Part shown: positions 1-6,481 of the stretch, one piece after another | Layout of the letters: the number at the start of each line of letters is the position of its first letter | Position numbering within the stretch: the first letter of the stretch is position 1 | Assembly: GCA_013042825.1 (NCBI GenBank) | Contig: JABDPL010000285.1 | Coordinates: 1-6,933, forward strand | DNA from: Flavobacteriaceae bacterium | GTDB taxonomy: Bacteria; Bacteroidota; Bacteroidia; Flavobacteriales; Flavobacteriaceae | Length of the DNA stretch: 6,933 nt | Direction of reading: 5' to 3' | The notes under the pieces: model-generated | Seen by the model: the letters and a program-made list of their open reading frames with translations, nothing else | Told to the model about the DNA's origin: nothing | Databases searched by the model: none | Made by a program: the position numbers and the translations under genes

Positions 1-22
1 AAAATAAAGTGGTAGCCGACAT
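1..22 (-). CDS. Possible start of a downstream gene, truncated by the window edge
   Basis: On the minus strand the stop codon of the RNA methyltransferase (TAA at 22-24) overlaps an ATG at 20-22 by one base, giving TAATG. The reading frame stays open to the window edge and encodes MSATTLF. One-base stop/start overlaps like this are typical of translationally coupled genes in an operon, so this may be the first seven codons of the next gene. The fragment is too short to assign a family, and the overlap could be chance. No separate ribosome binding site can be judged because the upstream bases are coding. Confidence 0.3.
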
Positions 23-819
23 TATTTGAACCCTCTTTGACGTTTTGCTTCAAAAATAAGAATTCCTGCCGCAACCGACACGTTCATAGAGTCGATTTCA
101 CCCAGCATGGGTATTATTAAATTCTTATCGGATTGTTTGGTCCAGATTTCACTTAAACCTTCAGATTCTGTTCCTACGACCAGTGCCGTTGGGCCGGTTA
201 AATCGATTTTATCATACTGCTCTGAAGCCTGCAAACTTGCACAGCAGATCTTTATGCCCCTGTCCCTAAGGAATGCGATCACTTCTGAAGTCGAACCCAG
301 TCCTATTTGGTTGGTAAACAAACAGCCCACACTTGACCGTACGATATTCGGGTTGAACATATCGGTCTTCGGATTGGCGATTATGACAGCGTCCAGGGCT
401 GCTGCATCAGCCGTTCTTAGCAGTCCGCCGATATTCCCGGGTTTTTCGGGAGCTTCGGCCACCAGTATGAGTGGATTGGGGTTATCGAGCTGAAGATCAG
501 CCAGTTCAAAGGCCTTGAATTCAGCAACACCAAGAATCCCCTGGGTGCCTTCACGGTACGCCAGCCTGTGGTAGACTTCTTCCGAAACCGAGATAAACTC
601 CTCTGCGTTGGGAACCAGTGCACGGCTTTGTTCTTCGGAATGGATATCCGGGTTAAAAAGCACATATCTAAAATCATAATCCCCCTTAACCGCAAGGCTG
701 ATCTCCCGCCGGCCTTCTATAAGAAACAGCTGTGCACGCCGGCGCGCGCGGGACTTTTCCTTATACAATATAAGGTCTTTGATCAAGGGATTCTGTATGC
801 TGGAGATATGCTTGGTCAT
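22..819 (-). CDS. SpoU/TrmH-family RNA 2'-O-methyltransferase
   Basis: Predicted cytosolic SAM-dependent enzyme that methylates a ribose 2'-OH in rRNA or tRNA; the target nucleotide cannot be read from sequence. The 265-aa product has an N-terminal L30e-like substrate-binding region (about residues 1-100, including basic SRARRR and FLIEGRREI) and a C-terminal SPOUT knot domain with all three family motifs. Motif 1 is KPGNIGGLLRTADA (126-139, with N129 and R135), motif 2 is VVGTESEGLS (214-223), and motif 3 is IPMLGEIDSMNVSVAAG (236-252). Length fits the family. I chose ATG at 819 because MTKHISSIQNPLIKDL matches the usual N-terminus. The frame continues upstream to a TTG at 891, but that codon lies inside the terminator hairpin. 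No Shine-Dalgarno is visible, and a TAnnTTTG box sits 5 nt upstream of the ATG. The family is certain; whether it acts on 23S rRNA or tRNA is not. Confidence 0.93.
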   Translation of the reverse strand: MTKHISSIQNPLIKDLILYKEKSRARRRAQLFLIEGRREISLAVKGDYDFRYVLFNPDIHSEEQSRALVPNAEEFISVSEEVYHRLAYREGTQGILGVAEFKAFELADLQLDNPNPLILVAEAPEKPGNIGGLLRTADAAALDAVIIANPKTDMFNPNIVRSSVGCLFTNQIGLGSTSEVIAFLRDRGIKICCASLQASEQYDKIDLTGPTALVVGTESEGLSEIWTKQSDKNLIIPMLGEIDSMNVSVAAGILIFEAKRQRGFK

Positions 820-824
820 ATTCA

Positions 825-832
825 CAAAAGTA
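825..832 (-). promoter_or_regulatory. Candidate -7 promoter box (TACTTTTG) for the RNA methyltransferase
   Basis: Read on the minus strand, TACTTTTG is an exact match to the Bacteroidota -7 consensus TAnnTTTG. It ends 5 nt before the chosen ATG at 819 and lies about 40 nt downstream of the terminator of the preceding operon, a sensible place for a new promoter. No clear TTG -33 element is present at the usual distance. If the box is used, transcription would start at or next to the ATG and give a leaderless or nearly leaderless mRNA. Confidence 0.4.
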
Positions 833-872
833 AGGTGAAATGTTCTTTGAGTGAAATTGTTGGTGATTATTA

Positions 873-900
873 GAAAAACAAAGCGAGCCAATCGGCTCGC
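873..900 (-). terminator. Rho-independent terminator of the amidohydrolase operon
   Basis: A perfect 7-bp GC-rich stem is formed by GCGAGCC (883-889) and GGCTCGC (894-900) around a 4-nt loop, and AA/TT pairs extend it to 9 bp. Read on the minus strand, the hairpin is followed by a T-rich run (TTTGTTTTTC). It lies downstream of the 434-aa amidohydrolase and its two repeat copies, and upstream of the RNA methyltransferase promoter, so it should end the amidohydrolase transcript. The plus-strand side (TTGTCTTTTA) is also T-rich, so some bidirectional activity is possible, but no plus-strand gene runs into it here. Confidence 0.85.
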
Positions 901-915
901 TTGTCTTTTATAAAT

Positions 916-973
916 GAGATTCCTCGTTTCACTCGGAATGTCAGGAGATTATTCACTGCGTTCAGAATGACAG
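916..973. repeat. Two head-to-tail 29-bp repeat copies (GAGATT...GAATGnCAG)
   Basis: Copy A is at 916-944 and copy B at 945-973. Each is exactly 29 bp, they abut without a gap, and they match at 20 of 29 positions. Both begin GAGATT and end GAATGTCAG or GAATGACAG. Each has weak internal inverted symmetry (TTCC...GGAA in copy A, ATTC...GAAT in copy B). From memory, near-identical GAGATTCCTCGCTTCGCTCGGAATGACA-type elements are scattered in intergenic DNA of many bacteria, including Flavobacteria. Copy B ends one base before the stop codon of the amidohydrolase, so the pair lies wholly in its 3' untranslated region between stop codon and terminator. No transposase is nearby. Confidence 0.7.
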
Positions 974-2278
974 CTAGTTCTTTTGCCCGTACTTGTCGGC
1001 ATATCGCTTCCAAAGCTCGGTTTGATGGCTCTCCAGGCTTATTGCCCGGCCATTGATAAAGGCGTGGGTGAGTTTGTTGGTACGCATGTCCAGTGCATCA
1101 CCTTCGCTAACAAAAAACGTAGCGTCCTTTCCGGCTTCTAAAGTGCCCAGGCGGTCATCTATGCCCAGGATCTTGGCGCTGTTAGACGTAATCAGCTTTA
1201 AAGCCTCTTCCTTATCCATGCCATAAGCCGCAACAGTCCCAGCCTGGAAGGGCAGGTTACGGGCATTGGCACGTTCCATGCTCCCACTGTTCTGCAAACC
1301 GACCAATACTCCGGCATCTACCAGCAGCTTGGGAAGTTTGAATGTATAATCGTAATCATGGTCGTCTATGGCTGGGGTGGTATGGGTACGCTGCACCAAT
1401 ACGGGTATATCATGCTGCTTCAACAGCTCGGCCACCTTTGGTGCCTGGTATCCGCCCACGATCACCATCTTCGCTATGCCATTCTTATCCTTGAAATCAA
1501 TGGCATCCCTTAGTCCGCGTTCATCATCAACATGCACGTATAGTGTCTTACTGCCGTCGAACAAGCCCGACATGGCCTCGTATTTCAGGTTCATGGTCGA
1601 CCTATCACCAGCTAAATAGGCCTTGCTTTCAGCAACGAACATATTAGCCTTATCAACATTCTTTTTGTAGTTCTTATTCGGTTTTAAACCAGGATCCTCA
1701 CCCAGCCACCAGCGTCCGCGGGTAAAGGTATTGGGCCAGTTCATATGGATGCCCTCATCGGTCTTAATAGCTGCATCTTCCCAGTTCCAGGCATCGAATT
1801 GCACAATGCTTGAAGATCCGGAAATGGTCCCGCCCCTTGGCGTGATCTGGCCGATAAGTACGCCGTTTGGCCGCATGCTTTCCACGATCTTCGATTCGGC
1901 ATTATAGGCAATTATCGAACGGATATTCGGATTCATATCCCCGATCTCCCGTGTGTCGTTAGTTGCCCGTACCGCCCCGATCTCCTGTAATCCGAGCGTA
2001 GAGTTAGGTGCGATTATACCGGGATAAACATGCTTGCCCTGGGCCTTGATGATCTCGCCCTGCATGGCCATCTTGCTCGTGAGTGCATCAACGCAGGCCA
2101 GGATCTTGCCATCCTTAATGATGATCAGGCTGTTCTCTATGACTTCGCCATTACCGATATGGGCTGTTGCACCGATTATGGTATAGGCTTCGGTTTGCTC
2201 AGGTGCCGGGGTTTGTTGTGCAAATGCACCAACCATTCCGACTAAAAATACCAAGATTATATGTTGTAAATGTTTCAT
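974..2278 (-). CDS. Exported amidohydrolase-family protein lacking the metal-binding residues (probable pseudoenzyme)
   Basis: The 434-aa product begins with a signal peptide (residues 1-20, likely cleaved after AFA before QQTP), so it should act in the periplasm or outside the cell. The amidohydrolase fold is recognisable from the N-terminal beta strands (LIIIKDGKILA), the GKHVYPGII turn at 81-89, and the C-terminal ALKLITSNSAKILGID and LGTLEAGKDATFFV motifs (359-391). The catalytic positions are degenerate. The usual IDxHxH reads IAPNST (89-94), the final metal-binding Asp is replaced around S331 (GLQNSGS), and the second His of the central pair reads VGGYQ (274-278). H249 in VHVDDERG may be the one retained ligand. 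The gene follows the 992-aa amidohydrolase by 5 nt, with no Shine-Dalgarno, so they are surely co-transcribed and probably translationally coupled. Family and export are well supported; substrate is unknown, and loss of activity is inferred. Confidence 0.92.
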   Translation of the reverse strand: MKHLQHIILVFLVGMVGAFAQQTPAPEQTEAYTIIGATAHIGNGEVIENSLIIIKDGKILACVDALTSKMAMQGEIIKAQGKHVYPGIIAPNSTLGLQEIGAVRATNDTREIGDMNPNIRSIIAYNAESKIVESMRPNGVLIGQITPRGGTISGSSSIVQFDAWNWEDAAIKTDEGIHMNWPNTFTRGRWWLGEDPGLKPNKNYKKNVDKANMFVAESKAYLAGDRSTMNLKYEAMSGLFDGSKTLYVHVDDERGLRDAIDFKDKNGIAKMVIVGGYQAPKVAELLKQHDIPVLVQRTHTTPAIDDHDYDYTFKLPKLLVDAGVLVGLQNSGSMERANARNLPFQAGTVAAYGMDKEEALKLITSNSAKILGIDDRLGTLEAGKDATFFVSEGDALDMRTNKLTHAFINGRAISLESHQTELWKRYADKYGQKN

Positions 2279-2283
2279 GATTT

Positions 2284-5262
2284 CTAGAAGTTTTTATCAA
2301 GGGATTCACAATGCAGATGCTCTTTATCTTTCCGTTTTACCGGTTGGGTCTTCATGCCTTTGTTCTTATCCTTAAGCATCATATTGATAAGTTTATTGCG
2401 GTCGCGTTTAACCGATTCGCGCATCTGCTTATCGCGTTCAATATCGAAATAGGTCACCCCTTCGATTATGGTCTTCTCAGCTTTTGAGTATATCGACATG
2501 GGGTGGCCGTTCCAGAGCACTACATCGGCGTCTTTTCCAACCTTAATACTACCAACGCGATCATCGATATGAAGCAATTTAGCGGGATTTAGTGTTACAA
2601 ACTTCCAGGCGTCTTCTTCTGAAACACCGCCGTATTTCACCGACTTGGCTGCCTCTTGATTGAGTCGCCTTGACATTTCACCGTCATCACTGTTAATGGC
2701 GGTAACCACACCGGCATTATGCATAATTGCCGCATTATGAGGAATAGCATCATTTACCTCGAATTTGTAGGCCCACCAATCGGAGAAGGTCGATCCTCCA
2801 ACGCCGTGTTCGGCCATTTTATCGGCTACCTTATAGCCTTCCAGGATATGGGTAAAGGTATTGATGTTGAAATTGAATTTTTCGGCCACCTTCATCAGCA
2901 TATTGATCTCGCTTTGTACATAGGAATGGCAGCTTATGTAGCGTTCCTTGTTCAGGATCTCGGCCAGGACTTCCATTTCGACATCCTTGCGATAGGGCTT
3001 GCCACTTTTTTTCTTTTGATCATAGGCCTTGGCCCTGCTGAAGTAATCAACATAGAGCTGCTCAACACCCATTCGCGTTTGCGGGAAACGGTTGAAGCTC
3101 TGCCAGTTCGATTGTTTGACGTTCTCACCAAGGGCAAACTTGATGAATTTAGCCGCGTTCTTATTCAGAATATTATCGGCCGATTCGCCCCATTTTAATT
3201 TTATGATAGCTGAACGGCCACCGATAGGATTGGCAGAACCATGAAGGATCTGCATGGAAGTTACTCCACCCGCCAGGTTGCGATAGATATCGATATCACT
3301 CGCATCGATAACATCCTCAATCGAAACTTCCGCCGAAGAATTTTGTCCGCCTTCATTGATACTTGCAGCTGCGATATGGGAATGCTCATCGATTATTCCC
3401 GAAGTCAGGTGTTTTCCGGTAGCATCTATAACTTTAGCCCCGGAGGCGCTGAGGTTAGATCCGATCTTCGAGATCTTACCATCCTTTATAAGAACGTCTG
3501 TATTCTCAAGTACACCATCCGATTCATTGGTCCAGACCGTTGCGTTCTTAAACAAAAGGGTTTCCTGCCGTGGCATAGTCTTGAATCCATAGGCCCCATT
3601 GGGATAGTATACCGGCATGACATCCACCTCAGATTTCTTGCCATTTGGTTTAGCATTACCACCATCATTTGATTTCTCTTCCTTAGGCTTCTTCGTGGCA
3701 TAGAAAGTCGATTCGTTGCCGTTGGGGAAGATCACCGTGCCGGTAAGGTTGTCACCCGCCCCGATTCTGGAAACCAGCCTCACGTATTCGTCTTTAGTCG
3801 AATCGGCGGTCTTTAGAGTTAGATTTATCCAGTCGTCCTGATATGATATTTTTGATCCCAATTCATTGTCTCCACTTGTAACCTTTGATTTTACCTTTGA
3901 AATGCCTCCAGAGAAATTGAGCTCGTAAGGGGTATTCATTATGGTCATGCTGTAATCACCGCGAATGTCCTTAACATCCATCGACTCCATTATATAGCGA
4001 TGGCCCTTTACCCAGTTTTCATAAAGGGTGGTCTTTGCGTCAAAAACATCACCCGAGGTGATCAGGAAATTGGCAAAAGCCCCGGAATTGAGGTTACCCA
4101 GTTTATCGGCATGTCCGAGTATTCCTGCAGGGGTGGTTGTCAGGGCCTCAAGAGCCTTAACCGGTTCGAGACCGTATTTGATGGCTTTCATCAGGTTCGA
4201 CTTGAAGTCCGACGCACTCTTCAACTCGTGCGTTGTTAACGCGAACTTCACCCCGCTTTCGGCCAGCGCCTTTGGATTTCCCGGCATCTGGTTCCATTCA
4301 AGCATATCCTCGAGTTCTAGAGTGCTTGCCAGGAATGGATCTTCCACATCATAGGCTTTCGGAAAATCAATCGGTATTATAAATGTTGCATTTGTTGCCT
4401 TGATGTCGGAGACTCGCTCATATTCATCGCCACCACCCAGGATGACGTACTGCACCCCGATATCGTCTCCAACATTATCGCAGCGCAGGGCATTTGCCCG
4501 GCTGCCTGCCGCTATTATCTGTATCATATCGCGGTTTTTCAGATAGGCCTCCAGGGAACGGTCGGAGACCTTTGACATACCCTTTGCGTACCAGTCGGCA
4601 TCATGGTTCACCTGGCGTAACAAGGCCATGGACCCCATGATGGAACCGGGATAACTTTGCCTGGTTCTTACACTCCTGGTTAATGCCGAATATTGTGCTG
4701 ATGATGCGTCCAGTATCCTTACAGCGTCGCCGCCTTCATCAGACAGGGCTATAAGGGCGCCTGTACCGCGGATGATACCATCCTGCATATGTGTATTAAC
4801 GGTCCCGAATCCGGCCTTCCGCAGATCGGCTGCAGCTTTGCTGTTGTATTTGAAATGCTCTAATGCGGTCTGTTCCGGCATTATATGGTCATTCCAATAA
4901 TAACCCTCCCGTGAGGGTTCGTATTGTGGCGAGCGTCCGCCACCCTGTCGCTTGGGCTTTTCAATTCCGAAACCTGAGAAGATGTCGATAAAAGAGGGGT
5001 AAACGTGTTTACCTGCCAGGTCGACAACCACAGCATTCTTTGGAATATTCACCGATGATCCGACCGAAACGACCTTTCCGTCTTTGATCAATAAGGTTCC
5101 GTTATCGATTATTTTAGTCGGGGTTACAAAGATCTTAGCATTGGTTAAGGCCGTATGGTTGGTGTTGACCGATTTTACGCCATCATTCTTAGGGAAATGC
5201 TCCTGTGCAATGAGAAATGAGCCGCACATGAGCATGAGCAGTAGAAAAAACTTTTTGAACAT
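2284..5262 (-). CDS. Exported tandem amidohydrolase protein: inactive-looking N-terminal domain, intact C-terminal domain
   Basis: The 992-aa product has a signal peptide (residues 1-19, cleavage near LIA/QEH) and two amidohydrolase domains. Domain 1 (about 37-435) has the fold motifs (LLIKDGKVVSVG, GKHVYPSFID, LTTTPAGILGHADKLGNLNSG), but IDxHxH has become IDIFSG (92-97) and the last metal Asp aligns with H345. A mainly beta segment (about 440-522) and a Lys/Gly/Asn-rich linker (523-546) follow. Domain 2 (about 565-942) keeps a full ligand set: H627 and H629 in IDEHSH, K716 in GENVK (possible carboxylated Lys), H779 in SCHSY, H805 in FTHILEG and D859 in NSDDGE. It should therefore be a metal-dependent hydrolase. 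A basic tail (943-992) ends with EHLHCES. The substrate is unknown; imidazolonepropionase-like and dipeptidase-like relatives exist. The nearest promoter candidate, TATCTTTA at 5289-5296, is one base off TAnnTTTG, so read-through from the DUF3810 gene 67 nt upstream is also possible. Confidence 0.93.
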   Translation of the reverse strand: MFKKFFLLLMLMCGSFLIAQEHFPKNDGVKSVNTNHTALTNAKIFVTPTKIIDNGTLLIKDGKVVSVGSSVNIPKNAVVVDLAGKHVYPSFIDIFSGFGIEKPKRQGGGRSPQYEPSREGYYWNDHIMPEQTALEHFKYNSKAAADLRKAGFGTVNTHMQDGIIRGTGALIALSDEGGDAVRILDASSAQYSALTRSVRTRQSYPGSIMGSMALLRQVNHDADWYAKGMSKVSDRSLEAYLKNRDMIQIIAAGSRANALRCDNVGDDIGVQYVILGGGDEYERVSDIKATNATFIIPIDFPKAYDVEDPFLASTLELEDMLEWNQMPGNPKALAESGVKFALTTHELKSASDFKSNLMKAIKYGLEPVKALEALTTTPAGILGHADKLGNLNSGAFANFLITSGDVFDAKTTLYENWVKGHRYIMESMDVKDIRGDYSMTIMNTPYELNFSGGISKVKSKVTSGDNELGSKISYQDDWINLTLKTADSTKDEYVRLVSRIGAGDNLTGTVIFPNGNESTFYATKKPKEEKSNDGGNAKPNGKKSEVDVMPVYYPNGAYGFKTMPRQETLLFKNATVWTNESDGVLENTDVLIKDGKISKIGSNLSASGAKVIDATGKHLTSGIIDEHSHIAAASINEGGQNSSAEVSIEDVIDASDIDIYRNLAGGVTSMQILHGSANPIGGRSAIIKLKWGESADNILNKNAAKFIKFALGENVKQSNWQSFNRFPQTRMGVEQLYVDYFSRAKAYDQKKKSGKPYRKDVEMEVLAEILNKERYISCHSYVQSEINMLMKVAEKFNFNINTFTHILEGYKVADKMAEHGVGGSTFSDWWAYKFEVNDAIPHNAAIMHNAGVVTAINSDDGEMSRRLNQEAAKSVKYGGVSEEDAWKFVTLNPAKLLHIDDRVGSIKVGKDADVVLWNGHPMSIYSKAEKTIIEGVTYFDIERDKQMRESVKRDRNKLINMMLKDKNKGMKTQPVKRKDKEHLHCESLDKNF

Positions 5263-5329
5263 TTTTTATGGTTAGAAAATTAGAAGCTTAAAGATAAGGG
5301 TATAGCCTACTCATTTTTTAACCTTAAGA

Positions 5330-6409
5330 TTAATTTAACGTTTGAAATCCTTCCTTTTTGTAGTAATTAACCAGCAAGGCAACGACATAACTATAACTTT
5401 TGATCCCATCGACCTGGCTGTTTGCTTTGAGAAAAGTATTAAAGGTTTCCTTGAAGACCGGTTCCAAAGGATTCTGATAAGACATCCAGAACAGCCGTTC
5501 CTGCTCGTAATTCTTTAAAACACCAACATTGACCTCATCCCGTTTTTCTTTGAACAGATCCGGATCACGACGAGCGAGTTCATAGAGGCAGTGTTTTAAA
5601 GCGAACATAAAGGCCGAGTATTGGTAATAGGGATCATCGTTTGAAGCCGCAGCGAGAAACCCGATGAAATTTGCTTCATTCTCGGCAGCATAACCAATTT
5701 GATGCGCCTGTTCATGGCATGTTGTTGCCGGGTATTTATGTAAGGGAATAATACCATCGATCTGCGCTTCATTGGTAAAGGGGTTCAAATACCCACTGAA
5801 TCCCATATAGGTCAGTGGAATGCTATAAATAGAACGCTTTAGACTTTGGGGTTGGGGATTTAGAAAGGCATATGTCTTCTTCAGGTTTTTATAACCTTCG
5901 GAACTGCCTTTCAATAACTCCTGTTTGGAATAAGGCACGACAACAGCCAGTGAATCGTTTGTTACCAATTCCGAATGAATAGCATTGGTATATTGTTTAA
6001 GCGCATCGGTTGTTTCGATCAATTCTTCAGTGGTGTATTGCGCTTCCAGGCCGAGTTTTGTATGCAGAGGTTGGCGGTAATAGTTGAAACCCCAAAACAG
6101 GTGGAAGGTGAAATATAACAGTGAAATGGCCACAAGTATATCTATAATAAAGGCCTTGAGATCCTTGCGGATTCTCCAGATGTTTTTAATCATCCATCGT
6201 ATGACATAGATCCCAGCCAGGGTATAAATGATATCCCCTACTGAAAAGGGAATCCAGCCAAAGACAAAGCGCATGGCTTTGGAGATCACAATATATAACC
6301 CATTGCTATAAAATGATTCTACAAAATCAGGGAAAAAAGAAAGCGATTTAACGAGCAGGATCTGGGGAATAATGCTAAGGGCGATCCATATTTTTCTGCG
6401 TTTTCTCAT
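5330..6409 (-). CDS. DUF3810 membrane protein with HExxH metallopeptidase-like motif
   Basis: This 359-aa product matches the DUF3810 family as I know it from Bacteroidota; no biochemical role is established to my knowledge. The N-terminal third is membrane-bound, with hydrophobic segments at about 7-25, 36-54, 57-75 and 86-106, ending in the family signature HLFWGFNYYR (103-112). The rest is soluble and includes YMGFSGYLNPFTNEAQ (201-216), CHEQAHQIGYAAENEANF (231-248), DPYYQYS (259-265) and a C-terminal KANSQVDGIKSYS (328-340). HEQAH (H232, E233, H236) followed by E243 and E245 resembles a gluzincin zinc site, so a membrane-anchored peptidase is plausible but inferred. The start at 6409 gives a sensible short basic N-terminus (MRKRRK) before the first membrane segment, and an exact TAnnTTTG box lies 4 nt upstream. 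It is transcribed towards the amidohydrolase pair and away from pepD. Confidence 0.9.
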   Translation of the reverse strand: MRKRRKIWIALSIIPQILLVKSLSFFPDFVESFYSNGLYIVISKAMRFVFGWIPFSVGDIIYTLAGIYVIRWMIKNIWRIRKDLKAFIIDILVAISLLYFTFHLFWGFNYYRQPLHTKLGLEAQYTTEELIETTDALKQYTNAIHSELVTNDSLAVVVPYSKQELLKGSSEGYKNLKKTYAFLNPQPQSLKRSIYSIPLTYMGFSGYLNPFTNEAQIDGIIPLHKYPATTCHEQAHQIGYAAENEANFIGFLAAASNDDPYYQYSAFMFALKHCLYELARRDPDLFKEKRDEVNVGVLKNYEQERLFWMSYQNPLEPVFKETFNTFLKANSQVDGIKSYSYVVALLVNYYKKEGFQTLN

Positions 6410-6413
6410 CGAT

Positions 6414-6421
6414 CAAAAATA
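6414..6421 (-). promoter_or_regulatory. Candidate -7 promoter box (TATTTTTG) for the DUF3810 gene
   Basis: On the minus strand TATTTTTG is an exact match to TAnnTTTG and ends 4 nt before the ATG at 6409. The implied transcript would be leaderless or nearly so. No good TTG -33 element is found at 17-23 nt upstream. The box overlaps a 12-bp perfect palindrome at 6417-6428. Confidence 0.4.
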
Positions 6422-6428
6422 CGTATTT
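6417..6428. promoter_or_regulatory. 12-bp palindrome AAATACGTATTT in the divergent promoter region
   Basis: AAATACGTATTT is a perfect inverted repeat centred between 6422 and 6423. It covers most of the minus-strand -7 box of the DUF3810 gene and touches the TTG (6427-6429) that could serve as the -33 element for pepD. A dimeric regulator bound here could affect both genes. The site is AT-rich and short, so chance remains a real alternative, and no matching regulator gene is in the window. Confidence 0.25.
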
Positions 6429-6461
6429 GTTTTTACTTCATTTCAGGATTAATTACCTTTG
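6427..6461 (+). promoter_or_regulatory. Candidate pepD promoter (TTG ... TACCTTTG)
   Basis: TACCTTTG at 6454-6461 is an exact match to the Bacteroidota -7 consensus TAnnTTTG on the plus strand, 20 nt before the pepD ATG at 6482. A TTG at 6427-6429 could be the -33 element, although the 24-nt spacing is slightly long. Transcription would begin around 6466, giving a leader of roughly 15 nt without a recognisable Shine-Dalgarno, which is normal for this phylum. Confidence 0.5.
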
Positions 6462-6481
6462 ACATACGAAATTTCAAGCCT

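Noticed and set aside
107..493. 128-codon open frame on the plus strand
   Set aside because: Antisense to the SPOUT motifs of the RNA methyltransferase; composition is that of a codon shadow.
820..891. Upstream extension of the RNA methyltransferase to a TTG start at 891
   Set aside because: The extra 24 residues are encoded partly by the terminator hairpin and the promoter-like box, do not resemble the family, and the internal ATG at 819 gives the expected N-terminus.
916..973. CRISPR array
   Set aside because: The two 29-bp units abut with no spacer, only two copies exist, they are imperfect, and there are no cas genes.
2719..3198. 159-codon open frame on the plus strand
   Set aside because: It lies antisense to the intact C-terminal catalytic domain of the 992-aa amidohydrolase, has no recognisable domain, and no promoter-like box precedes it.
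3241..3672. 143-codon open frame on the plus strand
   Set aside because: Antisense shadow of the amidohydrolase coding region with no family resemblance.
5263..5329. Terminator between the DUF3810 gene and the tandem amidohydrolase
   Set aside because: Only a weak, imperfect CTTAA...TTAAG symmetry is present, with no GC-rich stem followed by a T-run, so co-transcription cannot be excluded.
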